Below, piece by piece: positions 47,778 to 56,159 of a stretch of DNA of 64,000 nucleotides. Numbering within the stretch: the stretch's first letter is position 1; each line of letters opens with the position of its first letter. Under the pieces are notes generated by a model. That model was not told the DNA's origin and ran no database searches. It worked only from the letters and a program-made list of their open reading frames with translations. This stretch comes from Rhizobium sp. BK251 (GTDB lineage: Bacteria; Pseudomonadota; Alphaproteobacteria; Rhizobiales; Rhizobiaceae), in the NCBI RefSeq assembly GCF_004345245.1, contig NZ_SLUQ01000007.1, forward strand, positions 186,001-250,000, in the 5' to 3' direction. The position numbers and the translations under genes were made by a program.

Positions 47778-48539
47778 ATGAATGGTTTCGCGCAACACCC
47801 TGCCGCAGATTGCGGCTGTATTGGCTGTTCGACAAGTCAGGCGGCCGCGGCGAGCGAGGCGGCTTTCTCGCGCCGCCGCTTTCTCTGCACCACATTGGGA
47901 ACCGCAACAATGCTGGCTGGCGTTGCCGCCTCATCCGGCGGGCCAGCATTCGCACAAAGCACGCTGACGCCCGACGAGGCGCTCGAGGCAATGATGGATG
48001 GAAACAAGCGCTTCATTGCCGGGCAGCTCCAGTCTCTCAATGAAGACCTTTCGATTCTGAAGGCCAAGACGGCAGAGAAGCAGGAGCCTTTCGCGGCCGT
48101 GCTGTCCTGCGCCGATTCACGTGTGCCGGTGGAATATGTCTTTGACCAGAGCATCGGCCAGCTCTTCGTTGTGCGCGTCGCAGGAAATATCGCGACGCCG
48201 GAGATCACCGCCAGCCTCGAATACGGCATTGCTGTTCTAGGCGCGAAGGTTCTTATGGTTCTCGGCCACAGCAATTGCGGTGCAGTCAAGGCGGCCATGG
48301 AAGCCAAACCGGTGCCCGGTCAGATCGGCGCGCTCTATGCGCCGCTTTGGCCAGCGGTGAATGCCGCAGGTAATAACCTTGAGACTGCCATAGATGAGAA
48401 CGCGAAGATTCAGGCGACGTTGCTCAGCCGAACCTCGACCGTTATCGCGCAGGCCATCCAGGAGGGCAAGCTCAAGGTTGTCGCCGGTCGCTACGATATA
48501 GCAACCGGCGTAGTCTCGCTCCTTGGTGAAGCCCGCTGA
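47778..48539 (+). CDS. Tat-exported beta-class carbonic anhydrase
   Basis: A 253-aa beta-carbonic anhydrase. Zn ligands are Cys111 with the Asp113-x-Arg115 dyad in CADSRVP, and His164 and Cys167 in GHSNCGAV. The N-terminal 60 residues contain a twin-arginine signal (SRRRFLCTTLGTATMLAG ending AFAQ), so it works in the periplasm, hydrating CO2. Before the RR stands a Cys cluster (DCGCIGC, residues 12, 14, 17), unusual for a signal peptide. ATG 47778 follows GGGAGG. The enzyme ends at 48539, complete for a type with this signal. Confidence 0.93.
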   Translation: MNGFAQHPAADCGCIGCSTSQAAAASEAAFSRRRFLCTTLGTATMLAGVAASSGGPAFAQSTLTPDEALEAMMDGNKRFIAGQLQSLNEDLSILKAKTAEKQEPFAAVLSCADSRVPVEYVFDQSIGQLFVVRVAGNIATPEITASLEYGIAVLGAKVLMVLGHSNCGAVKAAMEAKPVPGQIGALYAPLWPAVNAAGNNLETAIDENAKIQATLLSRTSTVIAQAIQEGKLKVVAGRYDIATGVVSLLGEAR

Positions 48540-48690
48540 TCCCAACCCTCGTTTACGCGCAACGCTCGGCAGCGTGGTCGCTATGATGATTGCTCGGGCT
48601 GTGGTATGGCCGATGCCCGGACGGCTGGCGGCAATCGCCGGCATCGTCGACGTCCGCATTGCGCAATTCCATACGCAAGGATGAAACTCC

Positions 48691-49308
48691 ATGTTTCTTG
48701 TTTCCGTCGCCACCATCTGGGCGGTGGCCGCCATCACCCCGGGGCCGAATTTCTTCATCGTGGTGCGCACCGCGCTCGAGGGATCGCGCAACGCCGCCCT
48801 TGCGGTGATCGCAGGGGTCGTCCTCGGCACGCTCGGCTGGGGAGTGGCGGGATGGCTCGGGATCAGCGCGCTGTTTGCCGCCGCGCCCTTTGCCTATCTG
48901 TTCCTGAAGATCGCCGGCGGAGCCTATCTCCTGTGGCTCGGAGCGAAGCTGCTCTGGAGGACATGGCAGGGTGCAACGGGGGCAGGGCCGGACGTTGCCC
49001 AGCCGGGCCTGACCGCAAGGCAGGCTTTTCTTTCGGGGCTTGCGACCAACCTCGCCAATCCGAAGTCGGCGTTCTTCGTCGCCAGTCTCTTTGCCGCGAC
49101 GCTGCCGGCGCAGCATAGCTGGCTGCAGGGGGCGGCAGCGGTCGCGACGATGGTGCTGGTGTCGTCGCTCTGGTACACCTTCGTGCTGATCGTTCTGCGC
49201 AATCCGGCCGTTGCCGGAGCCTATTTGCGCGGCCGCAGGGTCATCGATGCCGCTGCCGGTGCGATCTTCATGGGCTTCGGCTTCAAGCTCCTGACCTCGG
49301 CGCGCTGA
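48691..49308 (+). CDS. LysE-family translocator
   Basis: A 205-aa exporter with six hydrophobic helices. VATIWAVAAITPGPNFFIVVRTALEGS has the full PGPN motif of LysE/RhtB, and FLSGLATNLANPKSAFFVASLFAATLP the NPK motif. It probably exports an amino acid. Its stop TGA shares one base with the start of the cupin gene (TGATG), so they form an operon. Confidence 0.9.
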   Translation: MFLVSVATIWAVAAITPGPNFFIVVRTALEGSRNAALAVIAGVVLGTLGWGVAGWLGISALFAAAPFAYLFLKIAGGAYLLWLGAKLLWRTWQGATGAGPDVAQPGLTARQAFLSGLATNLANPKSAFFVASLFAATLPAQHSWLQGAAAVATMVLVSSLWYTFVLIVLRNPAVAGAYLRGRRVIDAAAGAIFMGFGFKLLTSAR

Positions 49309-49655
49309 TGATGGCGAGCTTCCTCACCTTCGATATCGAGAACATCGAGCCCGAGTCCGGCGCGCCGCCTTCGGACCGGATCATTGCGGGCGAACCCACG
49401 TTTCGGACATGGAATATCGAGGAGGCCGAGGGCGGCCTCTATGCCGGCATCTGGGAGGCGACGCCCGGCAAGTGGCGCATTGCCTACGAGGAATGGGAAT
49501 ATTTCAGCGTCCTCTCCGGCCATTCGATCGTTACGGAGGACGGTGGCGAGCCGATGCACCTGCGTGCCGGCGACCGCATGATCCTGAGACCTGGGTTCAA
49601 GGGAACCTGGGAAGTCGTTGAAACGACTCTCAAGAACTACGTGATCCGCATCTAG
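49308..49655 (+). CDS. Cupin_3 (DUF861) protein
   Basis: A 115-aa small beta-barrel cupin. TWNIEEAEGGLYAGIWEATPGKWRIAYEEWEYFSVLSGHSIVTEDGG, with W-E-x-x-P-G..R, matches EutQ/Cupin_3 (DUF861) proteins. It has few His residues, so metal binding is unclear. It begins in an overlap with the LysE gene (ATG 49308; ATG 49311 is equally possible). Confidence 0.88.
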   Translation: MMASFLTFDIENIEPESGAPPSDRIIAGEPTFRTWNIEEAEGGLYAGIWEATPGKWRIAYEEWEYFSVLSGHSIVTEDGGEPMHLRAGDRMILRPGFKGTWEVVETTLKNYVIRI

Positions 49656-49856
49656 GAGCCGGCCAACCCGATCGCGGCCGGTCGCGGGGAGTAACGATGA
49701 CGTGATTGCCGCGGCCTGCGGCAAACGGGCGCGGCGCCGGACCGCCAGGCGACGCAAGTTGCTGATAGGTAAGGTCAATGGACCGCACGCGCCCTAAAGT
49801 AAGAGCCATTTCAAGTGCTTGGCGAGCCTTGCCTTGCGCCTGTTGCTCTCGCTGAA

Positions 49857-49874
49857 CTGTCATCAAACTGAAAC
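49857..49874 (+). promoter_or_regulatory. PHO box upstream of pstS
   Basis: CTGTCAT, four bases, CTGAAAC at 49857-49874, against the PhoB consensus of two CTGTCAT repeats four bases apart. The first half is perfect. It is 123 bp upstream of pstS, the usual place for phosphate-starvation control. The rest of 49656-49996 carries no gene. Confidence 0.8.
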
Positions 49875-49996
49875 AAACGCTCTGTAGCCCCTTGCCCGTG
49901 GCCGGTATCCGACGCGGCAATCCCCCAAGGAATCCCCCTCCTTAGCGCGCGTCCCCGGCTCGTCACCTTTGATCCTTTCACGGAAGTGGGACGCAA

Positions 49997-51016
49997 ATGA
50001 ACAAGAGAATCCTCGCACTCTTTCTCTCCGCCGGCATCGCAGCCGTCACGGCGGCTACGGCTTCGGCCGCCGACATCACCGGCGCTGGCTCGACCTTCGT
50101 CTATCCGGTACTTTCGAAGTGGTCGGCCGACTACAACAAGGCAACCGGCGACAAGCTGAACTACCAGTCGATCGGTTCGGGCGGCGGCATCGCGCAGATC
50201 AAGGCTGCGACCGTCGATTTCGGCGCCTCCGATGCGCCGCTCAAGCCGGAAGATCTGGCGGCGGGCGGCTTCGGCCAGTTTCCTGTGGTGGTCGGCGGCA
50301 TCGTTCCGGTCATCAACGTCAAGGGCATCAAGTCCGGCGAATTGAAGCTCTCGGGCAAGGTTCTCGGCGACATTTTCCTCGGCAACATCACCAAGTGGAA
50401 CGACAAGGCGATCGCAGACCTGAACCCGGGCCTCAAGCTGCCCGACTCGCAGATCGCCGTCGTTCACCGCTCTGATGGCTCCGGCACCAGCTTCAACTGG
50501 ACCAACTACCTCTCCAAGACCAACGCGGACTGGAAGTCCAAGGTGGGCGAGGGCACGGCCGTCAACTGGCCGGTCGGCATCGGCGGCAAGGGCAACGAAG
50601 GCGTCGCTGCCTATGTCACGCGCGTCAAGGATTCGATCGGCTATGTCGAATATGCCTATGCGCTGCAGAACAAGCTGCCCTACGCCCTGATCGAGAACGC
50701 CGCCGGCAAGTTCCCGAAGCCGAACGCGGAAAGCTTCTCTGCCGCTGCCGCTAGCGCCGAGTGGGAAAAGGCCCAGGACTTCTACCTCATCATGACCAAC
50801 GCACCGGGCGAGAAAGCCTGGCCGGTGACCGCGACCACGTGGGCGATCATGTACAAGGAACCGAAGGACGCCGAGCGCTCAAAGGCCGCCTTCGCCTTCT
50901 TCAAGTGGGCGCTGGAGAACGGCCAGAAGGAAGCTTCTGCGCTGGACTACGTTCCGCTACCCGCCACGCTCGTGAAGCAGATCGAGACCTACTGGTCGGC
51001 GCAGTTCAAGAGCTGA
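49997..51016 (+). CDS. pstS: Phosphate ABC transporter substrate-binding protein
   Basis: A 339-aa periplasmic phosphate-binding protein. The signal peptide MNKRILALFLSAGIAAVTAATASA leads to ADITGAGSTFVYPVLSKWSADYNK. Phosphate-contacting motifs are GAGSTF, YQSIGSGGGIAQIKA, DFGASDAPL and VVHRSDGSGTSFNWTNYL. It delivers phosphate to PstCA. It is separated from pstC by an 82-bp spacer with a hairpin, which fits the need for more binding protein than permease. Confidence 0.97.
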   Translation: MNKRILALFLSAGIAAVTAATASAADITGAGSTFVYPVLSKWSADYNKATGDKLNYQSIGSGGGIAQIKAATVDFGASDAPLKPEDLAAGGFGQFPVVVGGIVPVINVKGIKSGELKLSGKVLGDIFLGNITKWNDKAIADLNPGLKLPDSQIAVVHRSDGSGTSFNWTNYLSKTNADWKSKVGEGTAVNWPVGIGGKGNEGVAAYVTRVKDSIGYVEYAYALQNKLPYALIENAAGKFPKPNAESFSAAAASAEWEKAQDFYLIMTNAPGEKAWPVTATTWAIMYKEPKDAERSKAAFAFFKWALENGQKEASALDYVPLPATLVKQIETYWSAQFKS

Positions 51017-51023
51017 ACGGCTG

Positions 51024-51053
51024 AAAGGGCGGGATGGCACAATCCCGCCCTTT
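51024..51053 (+). terminator. Hairpin between pstS and pstC
   Basis: AAAGGGCGGGAT pairs perfectly with ATCCCGCCCTTT (12-bp stem, 6-base loop). It follows pstS by 7 bp and no long U-run follows, so partial termination or 3'-end protection of pstS mRNA is more likely than complete termination. Confidence 0.82.
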
Positions 51054-51098
51054 CGCCTTGAGGCAGGATCGACAGCGACCGAAAGTGAGCGCATCACC

Positions 51099-52082
51099 AT
51101 GAGCGAGGCCCTTGCGCCAAACTCCCCGCAGGCGCGGGGGGCGGGCAGGAGGCGGTCGACGACCGCCTTCGGAGACCGCATCTTCCATTGGATCGTCCTT
51201 GTCTGCGGGCTCTTCGTGCTCGCGGCGTTGCTGGCTGCGGCCCTCTCGATGGCCTGGGGCGGTATGCTCGCCTTTCGCACCTTCGGGCTTGGCTTCGTCT
51301 ACGGCACGGAGTGGGATCCGGTCGCCGGCGTGTTTGCCGCTCTCGTGCCGATCTACGGCACGCTGGTCACGTCGGCACTGGCGATGCTCATCGGCGTGCC
51401 GATCAGCCTCGGGGTTGCGGTCTTCGTGACCGAGGTTGCGCCGCGCTGGCTGCGCGGGCCGATCGGCGGCGCGATCGAGCTTCTCGCCGGCGTACCGAGC
51501 ATCATCTACGGCATGTGGGGGCTCTTCTCCTTCGCACCGGTCATGTCGGATTACGTCCAGCCCTTTCTGATCGACTGGCTGGGGCCGTTGCCGTTCATCG
51601 GTGCGCTCTTCAGTGGCGCGCCGCTCGGCATCGGCATGCTGACCTCCGGGACCGTGCTCGCGATCATGATCATCCCCTATATCTCGTCCGTCATGCGTGA
51701 CGTCTTCCTCGTCGTACCGCCGCAGCTCAAGGAATCGGCCTACGCGCTCGGCTCTACGAGATGGGAGGTGGTGCGCGACATCGTCATTCCGCATACGCGC
51801 ACGGCGGTCGTGGGCGGCATCTTCCTCGGCCTCGGACGCGCGTTGGGTGAGACGATGGCCGTCACCTTCGTTCTAGGCAATACCCACAACATCGCGATCT
51901 CGCTGATGGAGCCGGGCAACTCGATTGCCGCGGCGATCGCCAACGAGTTCACCGAGGCCGACACGGACGTCTATCTTTCATCGCTGATCGCGCTCGGCTT
52001 CATCCTCTTCGTCGTCACCTTCATCGTGCTCGCGGCAGCCAAGGTCATGCTGCTGCGCATAGCGCGGCAGCGGGGGGAATAG
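51099..52082 (+). CDS. pstC: Phosphate ABC transporter permease PstC
   Basis: A 327-aa inner-membrane permease with six main helices. YGTLVTSALAMLIGVPISLGVAVFVTE begins the BPD_transp_1 domain and VPPQLKESAYALGSTRWEVVRDIVIPHTRTAVVGGIFLGLGRALGETMAV contains the EAA loop that contacts PstB. It pairs with PstA. The length is full; the S. meliloti 1021 frameshift known for pstC is not seen here. The stop is 2 bp from pstA. Confidence 0.96.
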   Translation: MSEALAPNSPQARGAGRRRSTTAFGDRIFHWIVLVCGLFVLAALLAAALSMAWGGMLAFRTFGLGFVYGTEWDPVAGVFAALVPIYGTLVTSALAMLIGVPISLGVAVFVTEVAPRWLRGPIGGAIELLAGVPSIIYGMWGLFSFAPVMSDYVQPFLIDWLGPLPFIGALFSGAPLGIGMLTSGTVLAIMIIPYISSVMRDVFLVVPPQLKESAYALGSTRWEVVRDIVIPHTRTAVVGGIFLGLGRALGETMAVTFVLGNTHNIAISLMEPGNSIAAAIANEFTEADTDVYLSSLIALGFILFVVTFIVLAAAKVMLLRIARQRGE

Positions 52083-52084
52083 GC

Positions 52085-52936
52085 ATGGCAAGGTCCAGCT
52101 CCCTTTATCGATATCGCCAGATCAAGAGCATCATCGCGCTCACGCTGGCGACGCTCGCGACCGGCCTCGGCCTCGTCTTCCTTGCCTGGATCCTCGGGTC
52201 GACGCTTCTCAACGGCTTCGAGGCGCTGAGTGTCAAGCTCTTCACGGAGATGACGCCGCCGCCGGGCGAGGACGGCGGGCTTGCCAACGCCTTCGTCGGC
52301 AGCCTCCTCATGGTGGTGCTCGCCGTCGGCCTCGGCGCACCGATCGGCATTTTCGCCGGGACCTATCTCGCCGAATACAGCCGCGGCAAGCTGATCGGCG
52401 AGGTCATCCGCTTCGTCAACGACATCCTGCTCTCGGCGCCCTCGATCATCATTGGCCTCTTCGTCTATGAACTGGTGGTGCGCCAGACCGGTCATTTCTC
52501 GGGCTATGCCGGGGGGATCGCGCTCGCCTTCATCTTCCTGCCGGTCGTGGTGCGCACGACCGACGAGATGCTGCGCCTCGTGCCCGACGTCATGCGCGAG
52601 GCGGCACTTTCGCTTGGGATCCCGCGATGGAAGGTGACGGTCAACGTGCTCTACAAGTCTGCCGCGACCGGCATCCTAACGGGCGTCCTGCTCGCCGTCG
52701 CTCGCATTTCCGGCGAGACCGCGCCGCTGCTCTTCACCGCGCTCAACAACCAGTACTGGACGACGGACCTTGCCGAGCCGATGGCCAACATTCCCGTCGT
52801 CATCTTCCAATACGCCATGAGCCCCTATGACGAATGGCATGCGCTCGCATGGGCCGGAGCCTTCGTCATGACGATCTTCGTCCTCCTTCTCAGCATCGGC
52901 TCGCGCGCACTGATCAACCGCAGGAATGCAAGATGA
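52085..52936 (+). CDS. pstA: Phosphate ABC transporter permease PstA
   Basis: A 283-aa permease with six helices and LVPDVMREAALSLGIPRWKVTVNVLYKSAATGILTGVLLAVARISGETAPL, the EAA loop and PstA signature. ALNNQYWTTDLAEPMANIPV is typical of PstA. Its stop overlaps pstB's ATG by ATGA. Confidence 0.96.
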   Translation: MARSSSLYRYRQIKSIIALTLATLATGLGLVFLAWILGSTLLNGFEALSVKLFTEMTPPPGEDGGLANAFVGSLLMVVLAVGLGAPIGIFAGTYLAEYSRGKLIGEVIRFVNDILLSAPSIIIGLFVYELVVRQTGHFSGYAGGIALAFIFLPVVVRTTDEMLRLVPDVMREAALSLGIPRWKVTVNVLYKSAATGILTGVLLAVARISGETAPLLFTALNNQYWTTDLAEPMANIPVVIFQYAMSPYDEWHALAWAGAFVMTIFVLLLSIGSRALINRRNAR

Positions 52937-53742
52937 AGCCTGAACTCGCCAGTACAATCGACAGCCGCCCGCCGTCTCCTCTATCCCCGGACCAGAAGCT
53001 GGTGCTGGAGAATGTGGACTTCTTCTACGGCGACGCGCGGGCGCTCAAGGATGTGAGCCTAGCCTTTCCGGAGAAGAAGGTTTCGGCCCTGATCGGACCC
53101 TCGGGCTGCGGCAAGTCCACGCTGCTGCGCATCCTGAACCGCATCTACATGCTCTATCCGAAGCAGCGCGCGACGGGCCGGGTGATACTCGACGGCGACG
53201 ACATTCTCGATGATCGCTATCCGATGAACGATCTGCGCGCCCGCGTCGGCATGGTTTTCCAGAAGCCGGTACCGTTCCCGATGTCGATCTACGACAACAT
53301 CGCCTATGGCATCCGCCATCACGAGCGCCTCTCCAAGCCGGAGATGGACGTGCGCGTGGAGCTGGCGCTGCGCCAGGCGGCGCTCTGGGATGAAGTGAAG
53401 GACAAGCTGAAAGGCAGCGGTCTCGGACTTTCCGGCGGCCAGCAGCAGCGCCTCTGCATCGCGCGCGCAGTGGCGCTTCGCCCGGAAGTCCTGCTTCTCG
53501 ACGAGCCGACCTCGGCGCTCGACCCGATCTCGACCGCCAAGGTGGAGGAGCTGATCGCCCAGTTGAAGGCGGACTTCACGATTGTCATCGTGACCCACAA
53601 CATGCAGCAGGCAAGCCGCATCTCCGACATGACGGCGTTCATGTATCTCGGAGAACTCGTCGAATACGGTGCGACCGGGCAGATATTCCAGGCGCCGAAG
53701 AACAAGCGCACCGAGGACTATATTACCGGCCGCTACGGCTGA
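52933..53742 (+). CDS. pstB: Phosphate ABC transporter ATPase PstB
   Basis: A 269-aa ABC ATPase. Walker A GPSGCGKSTLLR, Q-loop VFQKPVPFPMSIYDNIAYG, signature LSGGQQQRLCIARA, Walker B VLLLDEPTSALD and switch His in THNMQQA are complete, and the PstB-typical C-terminus GQIFQAPKNKRTEDYITGRYG is present. ATG 52933 overlaps the pstA stop. phoU and phoB, which usually follow pstB in rhizobia, are absent; the next gene is 240 bp away and unrelated. Confidence 0.97.
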   Translation: MKPELASTIDSRPPSPLSPDQKLVLENVDFFYGDARALKDVSLAFPEKKVSALIGPSGCGKSTLLRILNRIYMLYPKQRATGRVILDGDDILDDRYPMNDLRARVGMVFQKPVPFPMSIYDNIAYGIRHHERLSKPEMDVRVELALRQAALWDEVKDKLKGSGLGLSGGQQQRLCIARAVALRPEVLLLDEPTSALDPISTAKVEELIAQLKADFTIVIVTHNMQQASRISDMTAFMYLGELVEYGATGQIFQAPKNKRTEDYITGRYG

Positions 53743-53982
53743 GCCTGCCGCTACGCGAGCTCCCGGCGGGATCCGAAGGTGACCGCTTTCGCATTTTGCT
53801 GCAGAGTTGATCGGCGGGGTGGTTGACGCCCGGCGCAGGGAGCGGCATTTTCATATTCACAAGTCCTAAAATACAAGGGCGATACTTTCCTATACTTGGC
53901 ATTGAAGATCACACGCCGTCGCCCGGCAGTAACGCCGGGCCGGCGTAATGAGCCGAAACAGATTTTCCTGTGGGGGGATGAC

Positions 53983-54792
53983 ATGTTGGAGGGAAAGAGC
54001 GCCCTGTTGAGGCATGCCTCGTTGTTGCTCGTATGTGCTCTTCTCGCGGGGGCCTGCCCGCGCGTCGCCGAAAGCGACCAGAGCCTCGATGTTTCGCTTG
54101 TCATTGCCGCCGATGTCTCCACCTCGATGGATGCCGAGGAAAAGGCGCTGCAGCAGCAGGGCTTCGCGGAGGCCTTCCGTCGTCCCGAGGTCGTGGAGGC
54201 AATCCGCCGCGGCCGGCATGGCAGGATTGCGGTTACCTATGTGGAATGGGGCGGCGAGCGGCAACAGAGGCTTGTCGTGCCCTGGACCGTCATAGCGACG
54301 GAGGAGGATGCCTGGCGGTTTTCAATCGCCCTGGAGCAGAACTTTCCTTCGAAGCTTCGCCGTGGGACGTCGATAAGCGGCGTGCTCGCCTTCGCCTCCC
54401 ATCTCTTCTACGGGAGCGGCAGTGTCGCCGAGCGCCGTGTCATCAACATTTCCAGCGACGGCATCAACAATGGCGGGCCGCCCCTCCAGGCAATGCGCGA
54501 CAATCTGGTTGCCCAGGGAGTCACCATCAACGGCATGCCGATCGTCTACAGGAAGCTGGCGGAGAGCATATTGTATGATCCGGATGAGACGGCATCGCCG
54601 GAGGCCCTGCAATCCTATTTCCGCAAGGAGGTGATCGGCGGGGCCGGCGCGTTCATCGAGCCGATAGCGACGCCCGCGGACTATTCGGCGGCGATCGCCC
54701 GCAAGTTGCTGCGCGAAATCACCGGCGAGGGCTACACGGCTGCGCTCGATCGGACAGTGCACGCGAACCCTTTGCCGAGCCTCGAAAAATAA
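53983..54792 (+). CDS. DUF1194 protein (VWA-like), exported
   Basis: A 269-aa protein. A hydrophobic N-terminal stretch (LLRHASLLLVCALLAGACPRVAES) acts as signal, possibly a lipoprotein (LAGAC). LDVSLVIAADVSTSMDAEE carries a MIDAS-like D-x-S-x-S metal site as in von Willebrand A domains, and VAERRVINISSDGINNGGPP is the second conserved segment of DUF1194. The function is unknown; such proteins may bind divalent metal in the envelope. ATG 53983 follows GGGGG. Its stop abuts the P450 stop directly. Confidence 0.87.
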   Translation: MLEGKSALLRHASLLLVCALLAGACPRVAESDQSLDVSLVIAADVSTSMDAEEKALQQQGFAEAFRRPEVVEAIRRGRHGRIAVTYVEWGGERQQRLVVPWTVIATEEDAWRFSIALEQNFPSKLRRGTSISGVLAFASHLFYGSGSVAERRVINISSDGINNGGPPLQAMRDNLVAQGVTINGMPIVYRKLAESILYDPDETASPEALQSYFRKEVIGGAGAFIEPIATPADYSAAIARKLLREITGEGYTAALDRTVHANPLPSLEK

Positions 54793-56043
54793 CTATCGCG
54801 GCCAGGCGAGGTCCAGCCGCTCCAGACCATGGAAATGGTAGACGTCCTTGACCTGCGGCTTTCGCGCGAGCCGGAGATGCGGAAGGCGTTGAAACAGGAT
54901 CGGCAGGACGACGTTGAGCTCCAGCCGGGCGAGCGGTGCGCCGATGCAGAAATGGATGCCTGCGCCGAACGAGAGGTTCGGCGCCTCGTTGCGGTCCGGC
55001 CTGAAGGTCAGCGGATCGGTGAATTTCGCCGGATCGAGATTGGCGGCGGCGAGGATCATGCTGACCTTGTCGCCGCGCTTGAAGGCGACGCCGTCGATCT
55101 CGCAGGCTTCGAGGCACCAGCGCTGGAAGATGTGAACTGGGGCACCGATGCGCAGCGTTTCCTCGACGGTGCGTTCGGTCGTCGCCTCGTCCTTGAAGAG
55201 CATTGCGGGATCAAGTCCGCTTTCTAGGATGACGCGCACCGAATTGCCGATCTGGTGGACCGTCGCCTCGTGGCCGGCATTCAGGAGCACGATGGTCGTG
55301 GAAACGAGTTCGTCTTCGGTGAGGAACTGGCCCTTGTGCTCCGTATGGATCATGTGGCTGAGGAGGTCGTCGCTCGGGTTTGCCCGGCGCTCGGCGATGA
55401 CGTTCTTGACGTAATCGGCGAATTCCTTGGCGGCCTGGTCGGCTGCGTCCTCGTCGGCACGGGTGCGGCCGAACATGTACATGCGCACATAGGCATGCGA
55501 CCATTTCAGGAGCTGCGGCCCCATCTCCTCCGGTATGCCGATCATGCGGGCGATCATGGTGACGGGGATGACGTCGGCAAAGGCGGAAAGCAGCTCCACC
55601 TCGCCCTTTTCCTCGAAGCCGTCGATCAGCCTGTTGGCGAGCTCCTCGAGCTCCGGCTTCATCCGCTCTACGTGGCGCGAGACGAAGGCGCGATAGACGA
55701 GCGTGCGCAGGCGCGTGTGCTCGGGCGGCTCGATCTCCAGCAGGGAATGGCGTTCGGCGAGATCGAAGTTTTCAAGATGCGGCAGCGGCTCGGCAAGGCC
55801 GAGTTCCTCGCGGGTGGCTATATGGAGGATCTGCCGACCGAAGCGGCGGTCGCGGAGCAGCCCGTTCACGATGTCATAGCCGGTGACGAACCACTGCCTC
55901 TGCTCCTCCCAGTAAAAGGTGGGACAATGGGCGTGCAGCGCCGCGTAGACGGCATTCGGATCGCCGTAGAAGGCCGGGTCTCGACCGTCGAGGGAGACGC
56001 GGCGCGTGGGCGGATCTATGGAAAGCATCGGAGGTATCGTCAT
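54793..56043 (-). CDS. Cytochrome P450
   Basis: A 416-aa soluble bacterial P450. I-helix VLLNAGHEATVHQIGNSV (A-G-x-E/D-T), K-helix EETLRIG (E-x-x-R), and the heme loop LSFGAGIHFCIGAPLARLEL with Cys thiolate are complete. DPPEHTRLR is the usual helix C segment. No ferredoxin or reductase gene is next to it; the Rieske/FAD reductase at 6 kb is too distant to link. ATG 56043 and ATG 56028 are both possible starts. The substrate is unknown. Confidence 0.93.
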   Translation of the reverse strand: MTIPPMLSIDPPTRRVSLDGRDPAFYGDPNAVYAALHAHCPTFYWEEQRQWFVTGYDIVNGLLRDRRFGRQILHIATREELGLAEPLPHLENFDLAERHSLLEIEPPEHTRLRTLVYRAFVSRHVERMKPELEELANRLIDGFEEKGEVELLSAFADVIPVTMIARMIGIPEEMGPQLLKWSHAYVRMYMFGRTRADEDAADQAAKEFADYVKNVIAERRANPSDDLLSHMIHTEHKGQFLTEDELVSTTIVLLNAGHEATVHQIGNSVRVILESGLDPAMLFKDEATTERTVEETLRIGAPVHIFQRWCLEACEIDGVAFKRGDKVSMILAAANLDPAKFTDPLTFRPDRNEAPNLSFGAGIHFCIGAPLARLELNVVLPILFQRLPHLRLARKPQVKDVYHFHGLERLDLAWPR

Positions 56044-56159
56044 CGCGGGCAGGATTAGCCCAAGTCGCGGGGCAGGAAAAGAGACCAAGGGCTTTACGGG
56101 CTACATATTCGGTCAGGGCCGCCAAGCGGGGATCTCGTCCGGAACGGAGCGATGGCGCA

